From Pseudonocardia cypriaca (GTDB lineage: Bacteria > Actinomycetota > Actinomycetes > Mycobacteriales > Pseudonocardiaceae): a stretch of DNA of 64,000 nucleotides. Each line of letters opens with the position of its first letter. Within the stretch, counting starts at the first letter, position 1. Below, one piece after another: positions 53,280-62,215 of the stretch. The DNA lies in the NCBI RefSeq assembly GCF_006717045.1, contig NZ_VFPH01000001.1:62001-126000 (forward strand). The letters are read 5' to 3'. Below the pieces are notes generated by a model. The model did not search any database. It saw nothing but the letters and a program-made list of their open reading frames with translations, and was not told the DNA's origin. Position numbers and translations under genes: made by a program.

Positions 53280-54674
53280 TCATCGCAGGTACTGGCAGGT
53301 CTCGCGGCGCACGAACCGGCCGTGGCCGGGTGCGCCGAGGTACTCGCCCTTGTCGACGACCACGCGGCCTCGGGAGAGCACCGTCTCCGCCTTACCGGTG
53401 ATCGTGCGGCCCTCGTAGCAGGAGTAGTCGACGTTCATGTGGTGCGTCTCCGCGGAGAGCACCTGCTGCGCGTTCGGGTCGTAGACCACGATGTCAGCGT
53501 CAGCTCCGGGGGCGATCGTGCCCTTGCGCGGGTAGAGCCCGAACATCTTCGCCGGGGTGGCGCAGGCGATCTCGATCCAGCGCTTGCGACCGATGTGCCC
53601 GTCCAGCACGGCCTGGTGCAGCAGGTCCATCCGCGTCTCGACGCCCGGGAGCCCGTTCGGGATCTTGGAGAAGTCGCCGATCCCGAGCTCCTTCTGGTCC
53701 TTGAAGCAGAACGGGCAGTGGTCGGTGGAGACCACCGACAGGTCGTCGGTGCGCAGCCCGCGCCACAGCGCCGCCTGGTGCTCGACGGGGCGGAGCGGCG
53801 TGGAGCAGACGTACTTCGCGCCCTCGAAGCCGGGCCGCGCGAGGTCGTCGACGTCGAGGAACAGGTACTGCGGGCAGGTCTCGGCGAACGCGTTGTGGCC
53901 CTCGTCGCGCGCCCGGGACACCTCGGCGAGGGCCTCGGCGGCGGACAGGTGCACGATGTAGATCGGCGCGCCCGCCACCTGCGCGAGCCGGATGGCGCGG
54001 TGCGTCGCCTCGGCCTCGAGGAGCGCGTGCCGCACGACCCCGTGGTACTTCGGGTCGGTGTTGCCGCGCTCCAGTGCCTGCGCCACGAGCACGTCGATCG
54101 CGATGCCGTTCTCGGCGTGCATCATGATCAGCCCGCCGGTCTCGGCGCCCTTCTGCAGCGCGCGCAGGATCTTGCCGTCGTCGGAGTAGAAGACGCCGGG
54201 GTAGGCCATGAACAGCTTGAAGCTGGTGATGCCCTCGCCGACGAGGCCCTCCATCTCCTTGAGGGAGCCCTCGTTGACGTCCGCCATGATCATGTGGAAC
54301 GCGTAGTCGATGGCGCAGTTGCCCTCGGCCTTGGCGTGCCAGGCGTCCAGGCCCTCGCGCAGCGGCCCGCCCATCGACTGCACCGCGAAGTCGACGATCG
54401 TGGTGGTGCCGCCCCACGCCGCCGCGCGCGTGCCCGTCTCGAACGTGTCGGACGCGAACGTGCCGCCGAACGGCAGCTCCATGTGCGTGTGGGCGTCCAC
54501 GCCGCCGGGGATGACGTACTTGCCGGCGGCGTCGATGACGGTGTCGGCCGTCCAGCCCTGCGCGAACGCCGGGTCGGCCAGCGCCACCACCTTCTCGTCC
54601 TCGATCAGGACGTCCACCGCGCTCTCGTCGGAGGCGGTGATCACGAGGCCGCCCCGGATCAGCGTGCGGGTCAT
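53280..54674 (-). CDS. hydA: Dihydropyrimidinase / hydantoinase
   Basis: Hydrolyses dihydropyrimidines to N-carbamoyl-beta-amino acids. The binuclear metal site has HTH in DAHTHMELPFGG, the carboxylated Lys in TSFKLFMAYPG, His residues in HAENG and VHLSAAEAL, and the Asp in STDHCPFCF. 464 residues, normal size. ATG 54674 overlaps the aminotransferase stop (ATGA), so the three genes 56802 to 53280 are coupled. Confidence 0.94.
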   Translation of the reverse strand: MTRTLIRGGLVITASDESAVDVLIEDEKVVALADPAFAQGWTADTVIDAAGKYVIPGGVDAHTHMELPFGGTFASDTFETGTRAAAWGGTTTIVDFAVQSMGGPLREGLDAWHAKAEGNCAIDYAFHMIMADVNEGSLKEMEGLVGEGITSFKLFMAYPGVFYSDDGKILRALQKGAETGGLIMMHAENGIAIDVLVAQALERGNTDPKYHGVVRHALLEAEATHRAIRLAQVAGAPIYIVHLSAAEALAEVSRARDEGHNAFAETCPQYLFLDVDDLARPGFEGAKYVCSTPLRPVEHQAALWRGLRTDDLSVVSTDHCPFCFKDQKELGIGDFSKIPNGLPGVETRMDLLHQAVLDGHIGRKRWIEIACATPAKMFGLYPRKGTIAPGADADIVVYDPNAQQVLSAETHHMNVDYSCYEGRTITGKAETVLSRGRVVVDKGEYLGAPGHGRFVRRETCQYLR

Positions 54675-55954
54675 GGCGTGACCTCCTCGATCGCGGCCAC
54701 CAGGATGGCGAGGCCTTCTGCGGCCTCCTCGGCGGTGAGGGTGAGCAGCGGGGCGATCCGCAGCGCGTTCCCGTACAGCCCGCCCTTGCCGATCAGCAGC
54801 CCGCGCCGCTTGCACGCCTCGAGCACAGCGGCGGCGAGCTCAGGGGCCGGCTCGCCCGGTGTGCCCGTCCCCGGTCGCACCAGCTCGATCCCGAGCATCA
54901 GGCCCTTGCCGCGGACGTCGCCCACGATCGGCGAGTCGACCGCGCGGAGGCCGTCGAACAGCGTCGGCCCGTGCCGGGCCGCATTGGCCTGCAGGTCGTG
55001 GTCGAGCACGTAGCGCAGGTTGGCCAGGGCACCGGCGGAGGTCAGCGGCGAGCCGCCGAACGTCGAGATGGAGTTGGCGGTGAGGCAGTCCATCACCTCG
55101 GCCCTGGCGATCACCCCGCCCATCGACAGCCCGTTCCCGATGCCCTTCGCGAACGTGACGATGTCGGGTGTGGCGCCGTGGGACTGCCAGCCCCAGAAGT
55201 GCTCGCCGGTGCGGCCCCACCCGGTCTGCACCTCGTCGGAGATCCACAGGATGCCGCGCTCGCGCAGCACCTCGGCGAACGCACCCAGCAGCCCGTCCGG
55301 GCCCGATGTGAAGCCGCCGACGCCCTGGATCGGCTCGGCGATCAGCGCGGCGACGTCCCCACCGGCCTGGTCGAGCACCTCCTTCAGGTCGGCGACGCAC
55401 GCGGCGATGAACTCGCCGTCCGACAGGTGCGCGAACGGCGACCGGTACCGCTGCCCGCCGTGGACGTAGTAGACCTGGAACGGCGACAGCGAGGTGGGCG
55501 ACCAGGTCCGGTTCCCGGTGATCGCCACCGTCGAGAACGACCGCCCGTGGTAGCTGTTGCGCATCGCCAGGATCTGGTTGGACCGGCGCAGCGAGCTGGC
55601 CAGCAGCAGCGCGGTGTCGTTGGCCTCGGTGCCGCTGGTGGTCAGGAAGACCTTGGCGTCGGGGATGCCGGAGACCGCGGCGATCTGCTCGGCCAGCTCC
55701 ACCATCGGCCGGTTCAGGTAGAGGGTGGAGCTGTGGATGATCCGCCCGGCCTGGTCGCTGACGGCCTTCGTCACCTCGGGCAGCGCGTGTGCGGTCATCG
55801 TGGTGAGGATGCCGCCGAAGAAGTCCAGGTACCGGTTGCCGTCGGCGTCCCAGACGTAGCGGCCCTCGCCGCGCTCGATCTCGATCGGCTCCTGGTAGTA
55901 GATCGCCAGCCAGGACGGGAGGACGGCGCGCGTGCGCGCCAGCAGGTCGGTCAT
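54671..55954 (-). CDS. Class III aminotransferase (beta-alanine/aspartate-type)
   Basis: PLP enzyme of 427 residues. The Lys Schiff-base site is TFAKGIGNGLSMGGV, the Asp partner is in WISDEVQTGWGRTG, and the phosphate-binding region is TSGTEANDTALLLA. In this operon it should transaminate beta-alanine or 3-aminoisobutyrate released by the ureidopropionase. Coupled by ATGA to both neighbours. Confidence 0.93.
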   Translation of the reverse strand: MTDLLARTRAVLPSWLAIYYQEPIEIERGEGRYVWDADGNRYLDFFGGILTTMTAHALPEVTKAVSDQAGRIIHSSTLYLNRPMVELAEQIAAVSGIPDAKVFLTTSGTEANDTALLLASSLRRSNQILAMRNSYHGRSFSTVAITGNRTWSPTSLSPFQVYYVHGGQRYRSPFAHLSDGEFIAACVADLKEVLDQAGGDVAALIAEPIQGVGGFTSGPDGLLGAFAEVLRERGILWISDEVQTGWGRTGEHFWGWQSHGATPDIVTFAKGIGNGLSMGGVIARAEVMDCLTANSISTFGGSPLTSAGALANLRYVLDHDLQANAARHGPTLFDGLRAVDSPIVGDVRGKGLMLGIELVRPGTGTPGEPAPELAAAVLEACKRRGLLIGKGGLYGNALRIAPLLTLTAEEAAEGLAILVAAIEEVTP

Positions 55955-56802
55955 GCCTCCACCAGCGGTCCGTATGCGTCGGGTCGGCGGTCGCGGTAGA
56001 ACGCCCAGTTCTGGCGCACCTCGTCGATCAACCCGAGATCCAGGTCGCGCACCACCAGCTCCTCGTCGCGGTCGGAGGCCACATCGCCGACGAACTGCCC
56101 CCGCGGGTCGACGAAGTAGCTGCTGCCGTAGAAGTCGTTGTCGCCGTACTCCTCCACGCCGACGCGGTTGATCGCCGCGATGAAGTACTCGTTGGCGACG
56201 GCGGCCGCAGGCTGCTCCAGCTTCCACAGGTACGACGACAGGCTGCGGCTGGTGGCGCTCGGGTTGTAGACGATCTGCGCCCCGGCCAGCCCCAGCGCGC
56301 GCCACCCCTCCGGGAAGTGCCGGTCGTAGCAGATGTACACGCCGACCCGGCCGACGGCGGTGTCGAACACCGGCCATCCGAGGTTGCCGGGCCGGAAGTA
56401 GTACTTCTCCCAGAAGCCCTTGACCTGCGGGATGTGGTGCTTGCGGTACTTGCCGAGGTAGCTGCCGTCGGCGTCGATCACGGCGGCGGTGTTGTAGTAG
56501 TTGCCGGAGCTCTCGATCTCGAACACCGGCACGACGAGCACCATGCCGAGCTCCTTGGCCAGCGCCTGCATGCGCTGCACCGTGGGCCCGTCCGGCACCG
56601 GCTCGGCCCATCCGTAGTGCTCGGCCTCCTGCACCTGGCAGAAGTACGGCGCGTTGAAGACCTCCTGGAAGCCCATGATCTGCGCGCCCTGCTCGGCGGC
56701 CGACCGCGCGTACTTCTCGTGCACCTCGATCATCGAGGCGGTGTCACCAGTCCACTTCGCCTGCACCAGCGCTGCGCGCACCACCCGGGACTCTCCCGCC
56801 AT
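55951..56802 (-). CDS. Beta-ureidopropionase (nitrilase superfamily)
   Basis: Hydrolyses N-carbamoyl-beta-alanine to beta-alanine, CO2 and ammonia. The nitrilase triad is Glu in MGFQEVFNAPYF, Lys in LGKYRKHHIP and Cys in VYICYDRHFPEGWR. 283 residues. ATG 56802 follows GGAGG. It heads the operon. The 175-bp gap up to the DUF5134 gene (56803-56977) should contain the promoter; no operator stands out. Confidence 0.93.
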   Translation of the reverse strand: MAGESRVVRAALVQAKWTGDTASMIEVHEKYARSAAEQGAQIMGFQEVFNAPYFCQVQEAEHYGWAEPVPDGPTVQRMQALAKELGMVLVVPVFEIESSGNYYNTAAVIDADGSYLGKYRKHHIPQVKGFWEKYYFRPGNLGWPVFDTAVGRVGVYICYDRHFPEGWRALGLAGAQIVYNPSATSRSLSSYLWKLEQPAAAVANEYFIAAINRVGVEEYGDNDFYGSSYFVDPRGQFVGDVASDRDEELVVRDLDLGLIDEVRQNWAFYRDRRPDAYGPLVEA

Positions 56803-56977
56803 CGTCAGACCTCCGACGTCCTCGCCCAGAAGGGGACACCTTCGAACGCCGACGGGTCCGCTCGCAAGACCCAATCCGGCACGGTGAGCAGCCCGTCACG
56901 CACTTGTGCCACCGACGACATGGTTGCCACCGGAGGCCCGCATATGGTCCGCTCGAGCCGTAGGGATCGGGGGCGAG

Positions 56978-57529
56978 ATGGCGCTCACAGGATGGGTGGC
57001 CGGCACGTTCGCGGTCGTCTGCCTCGGCGTCGGCCTGCTGCACCTGCTTCGGGCGGCCCTGCTGCGCCTGGACGTCGCAGGGGAGCTCTCGCACGCCGCG
57101 ATGGGCCTCGGCATGGCCGCCATGTTCTCGCCGCTCGGCAACCCGGTACCCGGTCCGGTGTGGACCGTCGTGTTCGCGCTCGCCATGGCCTGGTTCGGCG
57201 GCGTCGTGGTGCGCAGCAGGACCTTCGGCGGCGACGCGGGCCACCACGCCGTCGGCAGCGGCGCGATGCTGCTCATGCTGGCCGCAGGCCACAGCGCGCA
57301 CGGCCGCGGGGCGGCGGGCACGCTCGGGGCGGTGTCCGTGGCCGCGCTCGCGCTCACCGGCTACTTCGCCTGGCACGCCCTGCGCTGCGCCGACAGCTGC
57401 CGCCGCCCCGAACCGACTCCCGGCGCGGTGGCCGTGCGGACAGGCGTGCTGGAGGCACCGCACGTCGCGGCGGCCGCACAGCTGGTGTCGGCGGCGACGA
57501 TGTCGGTGATGTTGCTGGGGATGGTCTGA
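56978..57529 (+). CDS. DUF5134 integral membrane protein
   Basis: About five to six hydrophobic segments in 183 residues, beginning MALTGWVAGTFAVVCLGVG, with a His-rich motif GELSHAAMGLGMAAM that marks DUF5134. Conserved His residues suggest a metal or haem link. ATG 56978 is chosen because the upstream codons are hydrophilic and unlike the family. It ends 8 bases before a perfect hairpin. Confidence 0.85.
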   Translation: MALTGWVAGTFAVVCLGVGLLHLLRAALLRLDVAGELSHAAMGLGMAAMFSPLGNPVPGPVWTVVFALAMAWFGGVVVRSRTFGGDAGHHAVGSGAMLLMLAAGHSAHGRGAAGTLGAVSVAALALTGYFAWHALRCADSCRRPEPTPGAVAVRTGVLEAPHVAAAAQLVSAATMSVMLLGMV

Positions 57530-57536
57530 CCCCTGG

Positions 57537-57591
57537 TGTCAGCAAAGCCACTTTCAGGACGTGAGGTGACAGGAAAGTGGCTTTGCTGACA
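57537..57591. terminator. Perfect 19-bp inverted repeat between DUF5134 and the MFS gene
   Basis: TGTCAGCAAAGCCACTTTC (57537-57555) and its exact reverse complement (57573-57591) are separated by 17 bases, exactly filling the 62-bp convergent gap. It can end both transcripts. Its AT-richer sequence differs from the GC-rich hairpins elsewhere and looks like a conserved element. Confidence 0.75.
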
Positions 57592-58833
57592 TCAAGAGGG
57601 GGAGGGGGCGGGGTCCTTGATGGCCGCCGCCGGGAGGCGGCGCTCCAACAGCAGCATCCCGCCGATGCTCGCGATGTTCAGCAGACCAAGCGCGATCCAG
57701 GGGGCCGCCGTGGCCAGCTCGAAGAGGGTGGCGAAGAACGCGGGCGCGATGATCGACGAGATCGTGAACGAGTACTGGAACGTGGCGAGGTAGCGGCCGC
57801 GGGCCGCGGGTGGGGCGGCCGCTGCGGCCAGGCTCATCGACACCGGGGCGTGCACGAGCTCGGCCACCGTGAAGAGCAGGGTGCCGCCGATCAGCACCGG
57901 TAGTACCCATTCCGGCTGCCCGGGCACCAGCACGGCGAGGGAGACGCACCACGCCGCCCACAGCACGGCGGCGGTGACGATGCTGCGCGTCCGGCGGAAC
58001 CCGGTGAGCCGGGCGACGACCGGCGCGGACAGGACGGCGATCAGCACCGCGTTGCCCGCGAGCAGCGCCGACGTCAGCCAGGCGGGTCCCTGGATGCCGA
58101 TCAGGATCACCGTGGGGAGCGCGACGCCGAGCATCATGCTGGACAGCGCGTAGACGGAGTTGAGCGCGATCAGGCCGAGGAACGGCCGGTCGCGCAGCAG
58201 CGTGGCGTAGCCGGAGTGCTCGAGCGGTTCGTGCGCGTGGCCGGGCCCGGTGCGGACGAACGCCGTGATGAGCACGGCCGCTGCCGTGAAGCACGCGGCC
58301 GCGGCGCACGCGACGGCCCGGTAGGTGGCCTCCCTGCCGTCGGTGACGACGATCCCCGTGACGAGCCCACCGGCCGCGAGCCCGGCGGTCCGGGCGCCGT
58401 TGGCGAACGCGTACCAGGTGTCGCGGGAGAGCGTCGAGGTGCTGCCGTCGACGAAGTCGGCGATCGCGGTGAACACGGCCGACCAGAAGAAGCGAACCCC
58501 GATCGCGACGAGCGCGGACGACACGAGGATCCCGACCGGGCCGCTCACCCACGCGTACATCAGGAAGCCGACGGCCTGCAGCAGCTGCGCGCCGACCACG
58601 AGGGGTAGCGCCCCGAACCTGTCGGCGAGCGTGCCAACCCAGATCGGGATCGGCAGCGTCACCGCGTTCGCGATGGTGAGCAGCACCCCGACCAGCGCCA
58701 ACGGCACGTCGGTCAGCTCGACGAAATAGACGAGAGACAGGGGGAGGAAGAGCCCGTTGCCGAGCGAGTCGACGGCGAGCGCCCCGATCAGCACCGCCCC
58801 ACCCCGGCTGCCGCGCACGTCCCCGTCCCCCAC
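57592..58833 (-). CDS. Major facilitator superfamily transporter
   Basis: Twelve-segment MFS exporter-like protein of 413 residues. The signature loop between segments 2 and 3 is GTLADRFGALPLVVGAQLLQ, and the mid-loop is at about residues 195-215. The GTG at 58833 gives the N-terminus MGDGDVRGSRGG; the frame upstream has no homology. Substrate unknown; drug or metabolite export is possible. It is divergent from the FtsK gene cluster, 128 bp away. Confidence 0.85.
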   Translation of the reverse strand: MGDGDVRGSRGGAVLIGALAVDSLGNGLFLPLSLVYFVELTDVPLALVGVLLTIANAVTLPIPIWVGTLADRFGALPLVVGAQLLQAVGFLMYAWVSGPVGILVSSALVAIGVRFFWSAVFTAIADFVDGSTSTLSRDTWYAFANGARTAGLAAGGLVTGIVVTDGREATYRAVACAAAACFTAAAVLITAFVRTGPGHAHEPLEHSGYATLLRDRPFLGLIALNSVYALSSMMLGVALPTVILIGIQGPAWLTSALLAGNAVLIAVLSAPVVARLTGFRRTRSIVTAAVLWAAWCVSLAVLVPGQPEWVLPVLIGGTLLFTVAELVHAPVSMSLAAAAAPPAARGRYLATFQYSFTISSIIAPAFFATLFELATAAPWIALGLLNIASIGGMLLLERRLPAAAIKDPAPSPS

Positions 58834-58961
58834 GGCGGCCGAGCGTAGAGCCGTCCGAAAAATCGGGAAAGCGAGTAGCGAGCCGCATGCAACGGGTAGC
58901 CGTATCGCGGCTAGATTCGCACCGTACGACTGGGGTCCGGGCACGACGGGGAGTTGCGGAA

Positions 58962-59222
58962 ATGGCGAGCATCGAAGAGGTCAGAGCCGGCATCGCGCTG
59001 GCCAACGACAAGGCCTCGGAGAGCCTCGGGGCGCTGCAGCAGGCGCATTCCTCCCTCGAGCAGGCGCAGGGGGCGTTGCAGCGCGTGACGGAGGGCAGCA
59101 CACAGGCCGACGTCTCCGAGGCGAACGGGCTGCTCGCCCAGGCCGTCAGCAGCATCGGTGAGGTGCAGAACCAGGTCCAGGCTGCGATCCAGGCGTCCGA
59201 AGGCGTCGCCAACCGGCTGTGA
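58962..59222 (+). CDS. Small helical-hairpin protein A of the FtsK-type cluster
   Basis: 86 residues, predicted as two long helices (about 4-43 and 50-85) joined by a turn at EGSTQADVSEAN. The N-terminus is MASIEEVRAGIALANDKASE. It has the size and shape of WXG100 proteins but no WXG motif. Rich in Ala, Gln and Ser. RBS GGGGAG lies before ATG 58962. It is followed by a similar small protein, overlapping by 4 bases, and then the ATPase. No family I can name with confidence. Confidence 0.75.
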   Translation: MASIEEVRAGIALANDKASESLGALQQAHSSLEQAQGALQRVTEGSTQADVSEANGLLAQAVSSIGEVQNQVQAAIQASEGVANRL

Positions 59223-59470
59223 GTGATTTAGGGGAGGTGCGTGCCGTGCTGGCAGGGGTGGCCGAGCAGCTCGGCAGCGCCTACCAGCACGCGGGGATCG
59301 CGCGCGACCGGATCGCCGACGCCGTCGCCGTGCTCGACGGGCTGGGCGAGCAGCACTCAGAGCCGCTCGTGCCCCCCGAGCTGCTGCAGGCGGCGGAGGA
59401 GCTGGAGCGCGGCCTTGGGCTGATCACCGGTGGTGCCAACGCCGTTGCCGACATCGACGCGCGGTTGTAG
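59219..59470 (+). CDS. Small helical-hairpin protein B of the FtsK-type cluster
   Basis: 83 residues, two helices (about 3-42 and 50-82) joined by GEQHSEPLVPPELL. The start SDLGEVRAVLAGVAEQ parallels protein A (EEVRAGIALAN), so the two look like distant paralogues that may pair. GTG 59219 overlaps the stop of protein A. No WXG motif, signal peptide or membrane segment. Confidence 0.73.
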   Translation: MSDLGEVRAVLAGVAEQLGSAYQHAGIARDRIADAVAVLDGLGEQHSEPLVPPELLQAAEELERGLGLITGGANAVADIDARL

Positions 59471-59476
59471 GCGGAC

Positions 59477-62215
59477 ATGGCACGCGGGCCCAGCAAGCGG
59501 CGGCAGCGGATCGCCACGGCGTTCGACGCGCTGTGCGTCGCGATCGCGCGCGCGCTCGGCGCCGCGGAGGGCGCGCGCGAGGCCGCGGTGCGCGCGCACG
59601 CGGAGGCGATGGTCGAGATGTGGCTGCGCGAGGAGGGCCTCGACGCGGCCGAGTCCGATCCCGGCCTGCGCAGGATCCTCGCGAACCGCGACCTGGGCCG
59701 GCCGATCAAGCGGGTGGAGTTCGACCGGAAGGCAGCGTTCCGGGACTGGCTCGCGACCGGGCCCGGGCGGCTCACGCAGATCCTCGCCGAGGCGGCGCCC
59801 GGTGCCGCGGGCGGTGATCCGGACGAGTGGCTCGGCCAGGTCGGCAAGATCGAGGGCTCCGGTCCCGTGCCGTCGCTGTGGACGATCGGCACCGGGCGGG
59901 TCGGCGGTGCCGAGCCGGGGTTCCCGGTAGCGGTTCCCCTGCTCGACGAGTCGCACCTGCAGATCACGTCCACGCACGACAGCCGCGTCCGGGCCGAGGC
60001 GCTGGTGGAGAACCTGCTGCTGCGGGTGATGAGCAGCTTCCGGCCCGGGGTGGTGCAGCTGCACGTCTGGGACGTCGGCCGGTTCACCGGGTCGCTGCCC
60101 GGCCTCTACCCGCTCACCCGCACCGGGCTGCTCACCGTGCACGACCCGGGGATGCTCGAGGAGCTGCTGGAGGAGCTGTCGGACCGGATCCGCCGTGTCC
60201 ACACGCGCGTCCTCGTCGACGGGCACCCGTCGTTGCGGGTGATGGCCGAGACGGTCGGCGGCCGCACCGAGCCGTGGGTCGTCGCGGTGCTGCTGGGCAA
60301 CCGGTCGGCGCTGAAGGACGCCGAGCACCGCCAGCTGCAGCGGGTGGCGCGCGACGGGCTGGCGTGCGGGATCCAGCTGGTGCTGCTGGACGTGCCGCTG
60401 ACGGTCAACGCGCCGATCGAGACGATCCGCCTCGCCGACAGCGGTATCGCCACGTCGTCGATGACGGGCCAGTACGTCGCGGTGGAACCGGACCCCCCGC
60501 TGCCGCAGTCCGAGGTCACCCGCGCCGCGCATGCCATCGCCGACGAGCACGAGCGCTGGCGCAGCCGGATCGGCACGTTCGCCGACCTGCTCCCGCCGCG
60601 GGACAAGTGGGGCGAGTCCCGGTCGGTCAGCGGGCTGCACGCGCCCGTGGGGTTCACCGACGGACTGCCTTCGCAGGTCGCGCTGGCCGACGCCTCACCG
60701 CACGCTCTGATCGGCGGCCCGAGCGGCTCCGGGAAGACCAACCTGCTGCTCACCATGATCAGTTCGATGGCGGCCCGCTACGGCCCGGACGAGCTGGAGT
60801 TCTACCTCCTCGACTTCAAGGAGGGCGTCTCGTTCGCCCAGTTCGCCCCCGGGCGGCGGGACAAGACGTGGCTGCCGCACGCACGGCTGATCGGCGTCAA
60901 CATCAACACCGACCGCGAGTTCGGCCTCGCGCTCCTGCAGTTCCTCTCCGACGAGATGCGTCGCCGCGCGGAGGCGGCCAAGGCGCACGAGGTCACCAAG
61001 CTGGAGGAGCTGCGCCGCGAGGACCCCGACGGCCGGTGGCCGCGGATCGTCGCCGTGATCGACGAGTTCCAGTACCTGTTCGCCGAGCGTGACGCCGTCA
61101 CGCGCCAGGCCACCCTCCTGCTGGAGGACGTGGCGCGGCGCGGGCGGTCCCAGGGCATCCACCTGGTGCTGGCCAGCCAGGACGTGTCTGGCATCGAAGC
61201 GTTCTGGGGGCGTCCGGCGATCTTCGAGCAGTTCGTGCTGCGGATCGCGCTGCCGCGCGCGCGGCGGGTGCTCGCCGAGCTGAACGACGCAACGCTCGGC
61301 CTCCCGCGCTGGCACGCGGTGATCAACCACGAGTCGGGCATCACGCACGGCAACGAGGTGGTGCGCATCCCGGACGCCACCGGCAAGGGCTCGGTCGACG
61401 AGGTGCAGCGGATCCTCCACGATTCCTACGCCGAGGGGCGCCGCGAGCCGCGGCTGTTCGACGGCAGCCGCTCGCCGCACCTGTCCGAGCTGCTCGCCGT
61501 CCTGCCCGCGCGCAACGCCCCGCACGCGCTCGTGGGGCAGTGCATCGAAGTGGCGGGCAGCGCCGCCGCGGTCGCGCTCCCGGACGCGCCGGGGCGCAAC
61601 CTCGGCGTGCTGGCGTCCGGCCTGCGGGAGGCCGTGCAGGTGCTGGGCGCGGCCGCCGCGTCGCTGGCCGGGCAGCACGTGCGCGACACGCTCGACGTCG
61701 TGATCGCCCCGCTGATCGCCGAGGCGACCGAACCGGCGGAACGGCTCGCCGAGCGGGTCGCAGGCGCGGGTCAGCGCGTCGAGACGGTCCGGCTGGACGG
61801 CTTCCGCGCTCGCGTCGAGGCGCTGGCGCAGGAGGTGACCGAGCGACTGGCCGGCACCGCGTCCCGCCACCCCGTGGCGCTCGTGCTCTACGCCGCCGAC
61901 GCCGCGGAGACCGCGCTCGACCGGGCCGGCACCGAGGCGCTGCGCAAGATCCTGCACTTCGGTCCGGAGACCGGGGTGCACGTGCTCGGCTGGTGGCGCA
62001 GCCCGGCGCGGCTGAAAGCGCTGCTCATGATGGGCGCATCGCCCGACGACCTCGGCGCGTGGGTGGCCCTCGACGTCCAGGGCTCGGAGGTGCAGCCACT
62101 GGTGCCCGGGATGTTCGTCACGTGGTCGCCGCGTCCCGGGCGGGGCCTGTTGTTCGACCGGGCGCAGCACACCCAGCCGGTGGTGGTCATCGTGCCGTCG
62201 TTGGAGGACCGATGA
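59477..62215 (+). CDS. Soluble FtsK/SpoIIIE-type ATPase with one active and two degenerate modules
   Basis: 912 residues without membrane segments. The central FtsK/SpoIIIE module has Walker A GPSGSGKT at 414-421, Walker B VIDEFQYLF with Asp529, and LASQDVSG after it. Before it (about 165-385) lies an FtsK-like module lacking Walker A (STHDSRVRAEALVENLL). After it (about 690-912) lies another without a P-loop. This triple layout resembles EccC of type VII secretion, but the N-terminal membrane helices are missing. ATG 59477 is 6 bases after gene B; a small partner overlaps its end. Cargo and role unknown. Confidence 0.88.
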   Translation: MARGPSKRRQRIATAFDALCVAIARALGAAEGAREAAVRAHAEAMVEMWLREEGLDAAESDPGLRRILANRDLGRPIKRVEFDRKAAFRDWLATGPGRLTQILAEAAPGAAGGDPDEWLGQVGKIEGSGPVPSLWTIGTGRVGGAEPGFPVAVPLLDESHLQITSTHDSRVRAEALVENLLLRVMSSFRPGVVQLHVWDVGRFTGSLPGLYPLTRTGLLTVHDPGMLEELLEELSDRIRRVHTRVLVDGHPSLRVMAETVGGRTEPWVVAVLLGNRSALKDAEHRQLQRVARDGLACGIQLVLLDVPLTVNAPIETIRLADSGIATSSMTGQYVAVEPDPPLPQSEVTRAAHAIADEHERWRSRIGTFADLLPPRDKWGESRSVSGLHAPVGFTDGLPSQVALADASPHALIGGPSGSGKTNLLLTMISSMAARYGPDELEFYLLDFKEGVSFAQFAPGRRDKTWLPHARLIGVNINTDREFGLALLQFLSDEMRRRAEAAKAHEVTKLEELRREDPDGRWPRIVAVIDEFQYLFAERDAVTRQATLLLEDVARRGRSQGIHLVLASQDVSGIEAFWGRPAIFEQFVLRIALPRARRVLAELNDATLGLPRWHAVINHESGITHGNEVVRIPDATGKGSVDEVQRILHDSYAEGRREPRLFDGSRSPHLSELLAVLPARNAPHALVGQCIEVAGSAAAVALPDAPGRNLGVLASGLREAVQVLGAAAASLAGQHVRDTLDVVIAPLIAEATEPAERLAERVAGAGQRVETVRLDGFRARVEALAQEVTERLAGTASRHPVALVLYAADAAETALDRAGTEALRKILHFGPETGVHVLGWWRSPARLKALLMMGASPDDLGAWVALDVQGSEVQPLVPGMFVTWSPRPGRGLLFDRAQHTQPVVVIVPSLEDR

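Noticed and set aside
53166..55013. A 615-residue plus-strand frame opposite dihydropyrimidinase and the aminotransferase
   Set aside because: The opposite strand carries two complete, motif-rich enzymes coupled by ATGA.
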